From NCBI GenBank assembly GCA_964200185.2, contig CAXNAD020000238.1, positions 1 to 23,706 of the forward strand: 23,706 bases of DNA. The letters run 5' to 3'. Made by a program: the position numbers and the translations under genes. Of the stretch, positions 9,438-21,200 are shown piece after piece. The stretch's first letter is position 1. The number at the start of each line of letters is the position of its first letter. The notes below the pieces were generated by a model. That model had not been told where the DNA came from. It saw only the letters and a program-made list of their open reading frames with translations, and made no database searches. This stretch comes from Choristocarpus tenellus KU-1152. Its lineage: Eukaryota > Phaeophyceae.

Positions 9438-12110
9438 CTGGATGCAAGAAAATATAACAGCAGCAGTGGGATCGACAAATGATATTGCCACAAAAATGTC
9501 TAAATGTAGTTATGTTTTCCCGCCTTGGTGCAGCTTAAGTATTTATCAACCATAGTTGTACCCGAAAGTTGTCACAAGGTAAGAAAAATCTGAAAAGAGA
9601 GAGATCAGAGGAGTAAGCAAAGGTGGAAGCATTTCTGCTTGGTTCTGGTATCATCGACATTAGCATTTGCTGTTTTACTACATTGCTTGTATGCTGTTAC
9701 CTATTTTTATCTATTCTATGGCAATGTGTTGGGTTTATCCATTGTATCATACACACGACGATAGAATGTACAGAAGTGTACTTAGTTGAAGCAGCGCTTT
9801 GAAGCTGCCTGCCTCCCAAGTTTTAGCCTTCCTCAGATCCGTAGGTTGCACTTGGTTGTGCATAGGTCAAACCCATCAGAAGGGTGCTGTAACACAACAT
9901 CCCCTGGCCCTTCTCAAATATCTTTCCTACCTGCTGTGTTAGTGAGAGCAAGTTTGATACAGGAGTTTCATGGACACCTACATGAATTCGCACTGTAAGA
10001 TATGGGATCGGGGGCTTTTAAAAAATGTTTTTTCTTTTATTATTTTAATTCTAGCATACAAGTGAGTCCCCTCTTTGTTCATGAGGCTCAGTACAATTTT
10101 TATGATCAGAACTAAAGAATAATTTATGTGAAAGTTCCTTAGAATGGTGGGACGTCCATCCTGGCACCGTTGGCTGTGTGCAAAATACTAAGCATTGAGG
10201 CCATTATCACCCACCAAGTAGGAGGACTGACTTGAGCTCGGATTGTGATAGATGTTCTTGTTAGGCCTTGGCAATTCTTCCTGTAACCCTTCCATGTTTC
10301 CAAGTCATGCTCGTTTGACCCTCTTGTAGGGTGGCCCGTTGTACTTATCCCTTTCTCCTGGCTTGCAATCCTTGCCTCTGGATACTTGGAACCTTTAACT
10401 ACAGCGTTTTGCCATTTAGATGCCATTGTCATTGCCCACATTTCCCCTTACATTATCCTTTGGAATACCTATATTAATATCAAGATTTCTTTAGCCCTAC
10501 GCTGTATGCTTCAATGAAATGGTATTTTGTACTATATGCCTGCTGTTATTACACGGATGTGATCAGGGGGAAGAAAGAACACAACCGAGCACAGCAGACT
10601 GCGTCATTGCTTTCAACTAAGACATTCCTATACACATGCCGATTGTTGTACCACCAGTATTAATATAATACTTTCAAGTAGCATTTTACTTTTCAAGTAT
10701 CCTGTACTAAGAACCAGACGATACAGCTGTATGTTCTGCTATGCTAATACTACTAGCACTCTGAATGCAGTTTAGAGTGAAGAAATCTAGGGTCGCTCGG
10801 ACCCCACCTGGCCCGCCCAAACTTCATCTCCACCTTAATTAAGTGCATAATAAGCCCTGATAATGTAACTTGTGTGATCATTACTAACATGAACACTTCA
10901 TTCCAGGCGGCCCCTCACAGCGCCCTTCCTTTTTAACCTGCCTTCTCCCCCTACCACCCTTCATTTGAGAAGTTACCTCATCAAATGTAATGAACTAATT
11001 AAGAGTATAAATGTTCCTCATGCGAACAGAGTTGCTTTCTTGTTTACAAATATGCCACAACTAATACCGAGGTATTAGAGACCCTTATGTTAAACAAGCA
11101 GGACAAACTGATGTTGAGGTTTTGTTTGTTGGATTATTCCGCCCATGGTAGCATCTGCAGCTAATGGACAACATACTTGCAGTTACTCAGTAATCAACAG
11201 GTCACAGGCACATGACCGTTCATTGACGTCAGATAGTTTCAAGTATACGCCCAATGGTCCAAATAGATAAGGAAAATGTCTAAGAAAAGAGGACAGGAGG
11301 TAGATACAGGCCTTTCCCCTGTTTTCTTCGACCACTCCCTCACTATCATATTCTTGGTTTCATAACAAACACCTACAGGGCAACCCCTTTGATTCATCTA
11401 ATCTTCTCTAATGGCTCAAGGCTCCTAACACAGCCTTTTCGTTTCCTATTAAACCTTGCTGAATGCGACAGTGTTCCTATATGCCTGAATATCTATTTCC
11501 TCATCTCCAGAGGGTGAGAACAAGACCAGTTTTGCACCCATCAAGTGACCAACTGGGTCACAATTCTACAGGGTAATTTTATAGTAGCATACACCTCCAA
11601 GTATATATACTGTATTTCATGTACGATGTACATACTATGTATCATTATGTGCTGTACCCACAGATTTTTTGCAGACGTTGACGTTGTGATCGAGGGAACA
11701 AGAACCAGGAATCAAGGCAAAGAATACAACATACACGACTTTGAGAAGAAAAGGCTTTCTGATACATCAACCGTATATATGTAAACAAAAAAGCAACTCC
11801 ATCGACAATTGGACCAATGTAGCAGCAATAGTAAGTACTTCGAGTACATTTGTCTGAAAACAACAGCTAGAACTACTCCTAAACTGGAAAACTGGCATTG
11901 TGGAGGGGTCTAGAACAAGGGAAGAGGTTCACGAGTTTTCAAAGACCATATGTGCTCTACGTTACATACTGTTACGTATACTACCTGAGGTCTACAATAA
12001 GAGAATTAGAGCCAGTTGAAAATGTTGTATTAAATCGTGAAACGCCTCACTAAACGTGATACATATATGGGTTGGTGAAATCCAAAATAAGATGTTACCA
12101 GGTTTGCTCA
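9438..12110. other. Gene-poor interval before the large IQ/TPR gene
   Basis: About 2.7 kb with no gene I can support strongly. It includes an A/T-rich patch at 10018-10055 and a complete 100-codon minus-strand frame at 10139-10441, listed separately. A short plus-strand frame ending at 11784 could be a terminal exon, because it follows a CCCACAG acceptor-like site ending at 11663. The 3' end of the methyltransferase-like transcript and the promoter of the large gene should lie here, but no specific element is evident. Confidence 0.4.
10139..10441 (-). CDS. Possible 100-aa hypothetical protein
   Basis: A complete minus-strand frame with an ATG two codons after an in-frame TAA and a stop at 10139. 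The product is basic, rich in Ser/Thr, Lys and Arg, and has no membrane segment or family motif I recognise. In a region of this base composition a 100-codon frame can occur by chance. Neither splice sites nor a repeat copy support it. Kept only as a candidate. Confidence 0.15.
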   Translation of the reverse strand: MWAMTMASKWQNAVVKGSKYPEARIASQEKGISTTGHPTRGSNEHDLETWKGYRKNCQGLTRTSITIRAQVSPPTWWVIMASMLSILHTANGARMDVPPF

Positions 12111-12252
12111 ATGACTTCCACATTTCTCTCCATCGATCAAAATGTGGGGGAATCCGTAAATGCACCAGAATCAACAGATTCTTCATGTCCCATTTGTGTG
12201 TCTCCTTGCCCAGACATAGGATCTCCACCAGGGCTTCTAGCATGTGATGAAG
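12111..12252 (+). CDS. Exon 1 of the IQ/TPR gene (proposed first coding exon)
   Basis: ATG at 12111, frame open upstream only to a TGA at 12057. It encodes 47 residues plus one base. Donor GAAG|GTATGG at 12253. Its single leftover G joins GC at 12549 to make a Gly codon, giving LLACDE-G-DKNLSKVRDL in frame with the long second exon. If this exon is wrong, translation would instead begin at 12659, which has a good start context (GCCATGG). The four-Cys cluster is too short to call a zinc finger. Confidence 0.55.
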
Positions 12253-15200
12253 GTATGGAATGGGTAATGATATGGTGTGATGCACAGTCCTCTGTCTTCC
12301 TGTCTTATTTCCCACTTACAAGGAGATTTCAAGACTCGCTGTAGTAAGCACGTTACCCTTTTACAGAAGTTCTTGCCCAGCGTTTCTTTTATATTTATTG
12401 GATCATAATGGAGACCACTTTGTTGAACTTTATCCAATTGCTGGCATGGACTAGGTAGGTCTCACCAGGCAAAACTCTGCGCTCAGCACAAAGTGAGACT
12501 TTATTATCAGCAGATAGCTTCTCACACTCCTAATCTGCATTTCACAAGGCGACAAGAACTTGAGTAAAGTTCGTGACCTCCGAACTGGATGCGAATTTTT
12601 GGTCAATAATGTGGAGACCCCTTTGGACAATAATTCAGATCTGGAGCCCGCGAAAGCCATGGCAAGCGACGGTTATAAGGAAGACAACGTCTTACATTCA
12701 TCAGTTATGGATAAGAGGAACTCATCATTTGAAGACGGCAGCGAAAATATCGATCTTGGACCTGTATTGGATCAGACGAAGAAGCCTTCCCTATCTAATC
12801 TTGACGATCGCTTGGCTTGCACACACAAGAATAATCAAAACAGAGGGGAATCTCAGAGGGAGGAACCACTGAAATCGGTGGTGCCAGAACAGCATTGGAA
12901 GCCAATGGATGGAAACCTTTGGCAACGAGGAGTAAAGTGGACAGGGGAATCGGTTGAGCTGCAAGATGTGAAAGCTCTAAGCAACGACAATGAAGCAGGC
13001 GGAGCAATAAGTCATAAGGAGATAGAGGTTGTCAATATGAGCGAAGTAGTTCCTGTCGTTATTGAGAGGCCTCCTCACACTGAGCTGCAAGGTACATTGC
13101 TAAATGGTGCTGACTGTGAACTCATACAACTCTCCGAGTTAGTTGTTGAGCAGGGCGAGAGGTCAATCTTGGCATGCAATGGGGACACTGGTCTCTGCCC
13201 CTGTGAAGGGGGAGGATGTCAAAAAGGTGCCAAGTCCAAAGAGGGGCGAAGCAAAGTGCAGTTAAGCGGCATTAAAATGAGAAATAAGCCAGAGGGAAGG
13301 TGGAATGTACAAGGTGGTCATAGTGAAGGGACAGTTAGATATCAAATAGCAGGAGAGGATAACGACAACATGAAAGGATCCTGGTTTTCTGAGATTGAAC
13401 ACAATAACAGCATTGAACTGATGGGTCAGGATGCAATAAGTCAGACTGAGAGAGATGAGACAGACCTTAAGAACATGTGTAGAGACGTCGATGTAGTGAC
13501 TAGACCAATGACAACTCGGCCTTGTTCAGAACATGTGACAGGCAGAGGGAAAGGACAAGACTTGGAACAGCCTACAATTGAACCCCTCTCCCGTATAGCC
13601 TCCAGCTCAACCCTTTCAACGTATGGTGCAGGACTTGAATCCCTTGCATTGTATGTGGCAGATCAATCAGTAACTTGCTCTCAGGCTGTGGAGATGTGCC
13701 CATCCTCTCCTCAACCAGGCACAGTTGAGAGTATCCGTAATTTGAGAAAGGACAGTTGCATAGAAGCAGGGAAAGATGAGAAAGTAGTGTTACAAGTTGA
13801 AGTGTCTGGACAGTCAGACCATTGCTTCAGTGGAAAAGATGGACTACCAGATGTCAAGCAGCAACATAAGTATTTTGAGGGGGGTGAGAGTGTTGTATCG
13901 CGTATTGACGAAAATGAAGCAGAAGAATCTCAGTGTGATATACAATTTGACAGCGTGAAGGCACTATCTATCTCACAGAGGAAAAGTACTGTGAAGCCCA
14001 TGAACATGGGAAACGAGGAGATAGAACAAGGGGTGGGAAAGTCCACAGTGGTGGAGGGGTGTTTTGGTACAACAGGTATTGCGGCAAGTGTGCTTCGGGA
14101 AGAGCAAGGGATAGATGGAGTACCTGAGCAGCTGAAGAGACTACCTAGCGATAAATATTACAGTACCCAGGTTGCCTCAGACATTCAAAAAGGATTATAC
14201 CTGCCTGTCCTTACTACTACCACAACTGGTGAGTCGGGCCAGGGGACCCCTAGAAAAGATGTCCAGGTGCCATTGGGATCTGAAGGTGTTCCTCACTGTC
14301 AAGAAGCGTTGACTCCAAACCGAATTGACCTTCTGGGACAGCAGCTTCTGCATTTTGGCACCAAACAAGGAAGCATTGTCAAGCTGCCCATGGGAATGCC
14401 CGAAGAAACGCATTTGATGCCGTGGGGAGAGGCTAGTAGAGGCAGGGATGTCACAATGACCTGTGAGCACACTAAGGGGTATACCTACAATATGTCCTCG
14501 GTGGTGCTGGTCCAAAAGCTTATAAGGCGAAAACTTTCTAGAAGGAGACTCCACGAGGAGAGAGCAAATCAAATTAGTAGGGCCAAGGCTGCTATTTTGG
14601 TGCAGGCAATTGCTAGAGGAAGGATAGTGCGACAGCAGTCTTCAGGTGTCTGTTCCCAGAGTATTGATTATCCACCAATGAAGGACATTGCAGTTTCCTC
14701 AGCTGTTGTCACCAGCTCATCAGTGAGGCAAAAAGGTAAATCAATCTTCACCACGATGAAATACATGGTCTCTGAGAGGGATGGAGGAGGAGAGACCAAG
14801 GTGACAAGTGAGAAAGAAAAGGGGAAACAAGGAGAAACGGAAAAAGAGGAGAGATGGGAGAGCAGTGCAAGACCCGTTCAGACCATGTCCTTGAACATTA
14901 CTGGTAGCAATGAGACAACACCTAATCAGTTGAATTTTCCTCTTGAAGGCAGTGCTGATGGTTTCACTGCTTCAATGCGCCTCAAAATTGGGCATGGAGA
15001 ATGTGATGCCAAATTTATATTGGACAAACATTGCAGGTCCAACGCCGACTTCTTGGTGGATAACCTACAGGGCTTGGGGAACGAAACAGGCAAGAAAGGA
15101 GATCTGCAGCAGCTTAGTTACAAGTATGTGCAAAGGAAAAGCAAGGATGGAGACCTAAGACCAGAGTGTGGAGAGTTGGACAATTCCTTAAGGGTGTTAG

Positions 15201-18200
15201 AGGTGCAGTGCAACAAGGAAAACTCTATGGATTGTAACGAACAAAGAGTAGTGACAATGGAGGGAGGAGTTGTCACTGATAATCTTGACCAGAGCAATGC
15301 GGAATGGGATCCTGCTGTGGGAGATGACCGGTGCCCCTACGCATTGGGTGATGGGGACATACTAAGTTTACCCACTGGAGGATGGGAAGGAATAAAGACC
15401 AATAGCCCGGGAGGACAGGAGCAGTATCTGGAGACAAACGAGAAAGTTCCGAATTTGGATATTGAAGCAGATGATGAGTATCATAGACATTCTCAGAACA
15501 CGAAAAGTGGACAGGAAAACGATCAATTGGCGCTGTTGGAACAGAATAGATTGTGTGTTTTGGTCGACACTGCTGACAACAGAAAGAGCGGCAAGGTGCA
15601 CCCGAAGGAAGGATGCCAAAGCACAAGAGCAACAGGGTACATGGGGCTATCTGATGTGCCAAGGGTAGCTGAGGCGAATTGCATACTGAGGGCACAGGAG
15701 CATCTTGAACTGATGTGGAATTTAACATTCTGCCAGGAAGTCATCGTTGATGAGTTGAAAGACAAGGGACTAGGGCAAGAAGCAATCAAGATAGCTACAG
15801 AGAAAATCCGGTGCGTTATACTAGAATAATCTTGTTGCAGGCCATCATCCCTGCTCCACATATCACACCATATCTATACACTGATTCCCCAAACAGTGGA
15901 CTTGCATGCATTGTTCAGGGATCTCACTCCGTTTAACTTTCTTCCGGTTGCGGTGGCCAGTGCTAACGCCCTTCAGATGACTGCGGCAGTTCAGCATTTC
16001 AACAATGCAATATGCAGCAGCAGCAGCAGCAGCAGCAGTGGATCAAGGTTGCAAGGATACAACTTGCGACAAGGGGACCCTAGAAACCAATTGAGAATTG
16101 CACCCATTGTTGGAGCTCCCGACGTGACCAATGGCACCAACAGAGAGTCTGAAGAAGGCAAGGATGCGATTTTTTTGACAAGCAATACTGCAACACAAAG
16201 CGATGATCCCCCATCCTTAATGGGCGATGTCTCTGAGGTGGTTGGTCGAAGAGTTCAAACCGCTGCAGAGGACCGCCCAGAAGTGTTTTGGGGAATGCTG
16301 CTCAGCTTCCAGGTTGGTCGAGTTGCACAACATCAGATGAGAAGAGGAGCTATCGTTCAGGCAGCGCAACAGGATGACCCTGCTCATGTGATCTCAGTAG
16401 CAGATCTGGGATTGTCGACTAGGCTCCAGACCAAGGCATTGAACCTGATGGAGGAAGTTTTGAAGCAACCATGTGTTCATCTTGACATTCTGGATACAAC
16501 CACCAACGGTGAGAGGAGCTCTATTCCATCAACTCTTACAGAAACTCTTCCAATAAATGGTGCAAGTTTGGATGTCAACTCTTCATCGAGACCATTTCCC
16601 TTTAAAATGAGCCCACCAGTCACATCAGTGAAAGGAAGAAGCTCAGGATTGTGGCCTGAGACATCAAGAAATCTCGAAAAGACTACACACGACTGGATGC
16701 ACTTGTTCAGAGACCTGCAGGATGAAATTGACAAAATGCTTGCATGTGAAGGCAATACATGCGAAACAAATGGGGTTCAGATTCAGGGAGCTTCACCAGA
16801 CAGAGACAAGGATAGCAATGATGTACAGAGGATTTCCTGTGGAAGTTCAGAACACACACCAAACAAAATCGACTTAGGAGAGCTGCATAGTTGCACCACC
16901 TTGATTGCCCAAGCAACAATACCTAGTTTGTACACATTGGTGAGGCTCTACCCCAGGGCTAATGTTTGCATGGATCAAAGTCAGTGTATACACCAGGCTG
17001 TACCCGCACCAGGCCTTCCCAGGACATCTATTTTTGCTCTCTCCGCAGTTGACGTGCTCTCGACCTTCTCATCTTTCACTCCCCCACCTCCATTGCCACA
17101 ATCATTTGAGGGTGTACCTGCAGCAGATATGGGCAATGGTAATATGGAAGTTGAACCTGTAAGTTTGTGTTGTCGAAGCAGCCTTCGTGCAAGAACCAGA
17201 AGAATTCAAACTGTTACCAGAATTGCATCCCCTAATTGTTGGAGGCTCCTACGTGATGGAGTACTTCACCGACACTTAGCAACGAGGGGAAGGGGGGCCA
17301 CAGAGGCAGGACTGGGGAATCCCTGGGGGTTAGGACCTCCCACCATGCCTCACCCCAGAAGAGAGAAGAGGGAAATTCAGATACCCCAGCCCCAACCTAG
17401 AGTGAAGAGGACTAGTGTATCAAGGGGCAGTCGGCATGTGGACAAGAAAAGTGCACATAGACTTACCTGTGATCCAGTTACAGCCCTAGGGCGTCACATA
17501 TTGAAGTGGAAAAAGATAGCAAAGGCACAGGCCAACAGGCAACGGCAGAAGTATGATGCAGATGTTTTGAGAGCGCAACAGGCTGGTCGACAGTTACAGT
17601 GTGAAACTGTTTCAGCCGCCCTGAGGGGCATGGGTCAAGTTCTTGATGGGGAGAGGGGGCGTGGAGGTGGAGGAGTAGGATTGGGCACGTTTTCCAGGAC
17701 TTACAGTCTGAGCAAAGGTCAGCGTGTCTGCGATGTGCCGGTGGCCCATGTGGAGGAGCTTCTTGATATGCTAAGTCGTTTTTTTTTCTCAGATTTTCAG
17801 GTGTGTTTTTTGGTTTTGAGAGTAAAGATAACTTTGAGAGGGGAAAAAAACATAAAAAAACGTAATTCGGTGAGATACGTACACGAGCAATTTGTAAAGT
17901 TAGCACGTCATTGTACTGTCAATAGAAGTAGAGGGAGTGGGATCCAAGCTCAAGACAGAAAATAGCACGATTCACATAATGTGTTTCTCATGTTGCAAAC
18001 TGAAATAATTTACATCTACGACTATTAGATCAGCTAGAGAAAAAAACGATTGATGCAATTGAATCGAACTTTTATCTGTTGGTACACTAGGCAAAACCTC
18101 TAAAGTCCCCACAGGTATCAGCAGGCAGATCCAAAGCCATGGTCAGTGAAATATGTCGCGAGTTATGAGTAGTGAGTAGCACCTTGTCACGAATATATGG

Positions 18201-21200
18201 AGTTCTTGTGGGATCTCCCATATTTTGAAGCACATTCAGTAGTCACACTTTTGCTTCTACTGTGATAAACCCCCCCAGCCAAATAAACCCTTTCAGTTCA
18301 GTTATTTCGGATATGCAGAGTTTTTGCTATTGTACTGCCATGATTCAGAATAGATGGATTGTTTCGCATTATTAGAGCCCTAAAGCACCTCTCGCCACTC
18401 CATATTACTTCAAGTGGAAGATACGTCAATATTCCAACATGGAAACAAGTGGTTGGTCGAAAATAAGGCTCTAGAGTAGCAGCTGTTGCAAGTTAGCACC
18501 AGAGATACAGACGAAAGGGCAGCAAGTCCATCCAAATCAAATGTGAGAGGCATCTGATCCTATGAGTCCTCTCTTGTCTACTAACAATTCTTGTGTGATG
18601 TCAATCCACCGCCCGCACAATTCTACACTGCAAGGCGCACAGGAATCATTCCTTCCACAAAGCATTACCAGAGACTGACGAAGTCATTAACAGTGACAAG
18701 CAAAGCCCTCGACCTCAACATGGGAAGCACTGCTCGATGTGTGAGGTCCGAAAGTGATACCCTGCCCACTTATCACCTGCATACAACGTACTCTTTGGCA
18801 CACATCATCCGACAAGTATCATAAACCGAACTCTCCTATTGGTTGGATGCCCACCCACTGCGCAAACCAGTATGATCATCACCCCATCCTCTCACTCACA
18901 GGGGCTGTTGGAGGAACTTCGTGATGAATTTTCCATTGTTCGTGAGGCGGAGAGCTGGGCGGAAGAAGCAAACCCTTTCTGTGGCATCCAGTCCTGTGAA
19001 GGTCATGAACCTTCTGTCATGTCCTCAAGTAGCTCAAGTTGTGACTGTGCAGGGGTTGGTATAGCCATTGCAACCATCGATGCTAACACTGATCAGGAGA
19101 GATGCCCCCTTGCCACGACAAGAAGATTCAAGGATCTATCTGAGGAGAAAATGCCAGGCATTAACTGCATGTCAGAAACAGGTTCAGGAGAAGAAATAGG
19201 GGGAAAAGAAGGGATAGGCGCACAGAGAAAAAAAGCAGCACATGCAAGGGTGAAGGCTGATGGAGGGGCAAAAGTTGAGGCTAAATATGGAGGTGAACCG
19301 GGGCACCAGTCAGATGCTGATATGGAGACTGCTGTTGGGAAGCATTCACACTTGGGGTTTTCTGCTTCGTCTATAGGCAGGAGGGACAAGATGAGAGATG
19401 AGACTGAGAGGAGACCGGATCCAAGAAATAGAAAGAGGGTATTCATGGTCGCATTCGCCAAGCATATTACTGAAGTGGATAAATATCCTCTGGACATTGC
19501 CCGACTGTGTTGCTTTGGACTCTTTCTCACAAAGAATGGGCTCCTTCATGAGGCATATGAGGTGAATGGCAGAACTCTACTAAGATAATAAAGAATTGAG
19601 GTGTGTGCTGAATGGGGAGGGGAGGAATTTGGGGTGTTTGCACTGTGCCAAAGTGGCGAATGTAGGTAGACTTTGTTGTAGCACACGCAAAGGTACTCCT
19701 CAATGTGTCCCAGCTTCATGAACACTGTGCCATTACTCTGACCCTCACAATCAAGCATCCACTGGAAGGTCCAATACCACCAAACCTGGCCATCGGCTGA
19801 TAGATATGGTCAAATAAAAGTCAAGAGAACATTCTATGCGCTCCAGTACAAGGTGTCAATATGAGCTCATCCTATTTGGAACCAAGGAGGGGGGCATAGA
19901 AGTGTGTAGCGGACTGTTGGAGAGATTCAGGTTATACATGATACTGCTACAGATCTTGAGATATAGAGTGAAAGTATCTTACAGGGTACGAGTTTAGATC
20001 TGTTTGTCTGTTTGGGGCTTGGCTTCCCACGGGGTTTTTTTGGCATTTTACCTGCTCTAAAACATTTCGGAGTAGGTAAAGTGTATACGTTATGAAAAGG
20101 TGTGTCTGGAACAAGGATATTGACAGTTCCTAACAAACACTATAGCCAAATTTTCAACAAAATCGCAACATTGGATTTTCCCCAAAATGGACACGGTTCT
20201 ACCCTCTAAGATACTTTGGATCATACCGTGAGCAGGAGATTGGGTCTCTGAAAAACGATAACATGTCTCTTAGTGCCAGACATTTGTGATTATACATGAT
20301 ACAACAACACTGTAACATTGATTGACGAATATTCCAACATTTGCAGTGATACATATTCTTGCACTACCAGCTTGCACACTGCCTTCCTCGCACTGGTAAT
20401 GTGAACAATAAACCTCCTTGGTGTTCCTGTGATGTGATACTAGCTAGCACTCTGTAGAGTTTATAACTTCTCTGGTAGGTGACCTTGCCCAAGCTACCAC
20501 CTATGTGCGCTTGTGTGAGCCAAAGTATCTTAGAGAGTAGAGCCGCGTCCATTTGGGGTCCAAAATTCAATGTTGTGATTTTGATGTAATTTTGGCCGTC
20601 GTGTTTGTTAGGAAGTGTCAATATCCATGTTCTGGACACACCTTTTCATAACGTATACATTTTACCTACTCCGAAACATTTTGGAGTAGGAAAATTCCAG
20701 AAAAGGACCATGGGAAGCCAAGCCCTGAACGGACAAACAGGGGAGCCAAAGTATCTTAGAGGGAAGAGTCGCGTCCATTTAGGGGACAAAATCCAATGTT
20801 GCGATTTTGATGTAGTTTTGAGTATTCTGTTTGTTAGGAAGTGTCAATATCCTTGTTACGGACGCACCTTTTCATGACGTACACATTTTACCTACTCCGA
20901 AACATCTTGGAGTAGGAAGACGTCATACAAGTACTCCATGGGAAGCCAAGCCCCAAGTGGACAAACAGGGCAAAATTCGTACCCTCTAAGATACTTGCAC
21001 TCTGTATTGTAATGAATGGATGTACCCAGCCTGCCAGAACTGCCTGCGGGCAGAGGTGTCTACAGGCACAAATGGTGTCGCCTGTCCTTACAGACACACC
21101 TACCCGTGCCTTGCAGACATGTTTCTACTTTATTGCAAGCAAGGTCTACTCTTCTGGTGGGGACACTCTATTTATTTTGAACCCCTTCCCCACTCATTGC

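Noticed and set aside
15811-15896. Intron ending at the acceptor-like AACAG at 15896
   Set aside because: From the donor at 15811 it shifts the frame and reaches a stop after about 12 codons.
17801-17965. Lys/Arg-rich C-terminus of the long frame up to TAG
   Set aside because: It follows a CAG|GTGTGT donor, turns A/T-rich, and splicing to 18902 gives a better in-phase continuation.
19093-19530. 145-codon minus-strand ORF
   Set aside because: It is antisense to exon 4; the plus-strand frame has phase-matched splice sites and TPR continuity.
19927-20877. Short similar peptides encoded by the repeat copies (VNI...DTPFHNVY)
   Set aside because: The frames are shared because the DNA copies are similar; they start and stop at different places and do not span any full element.
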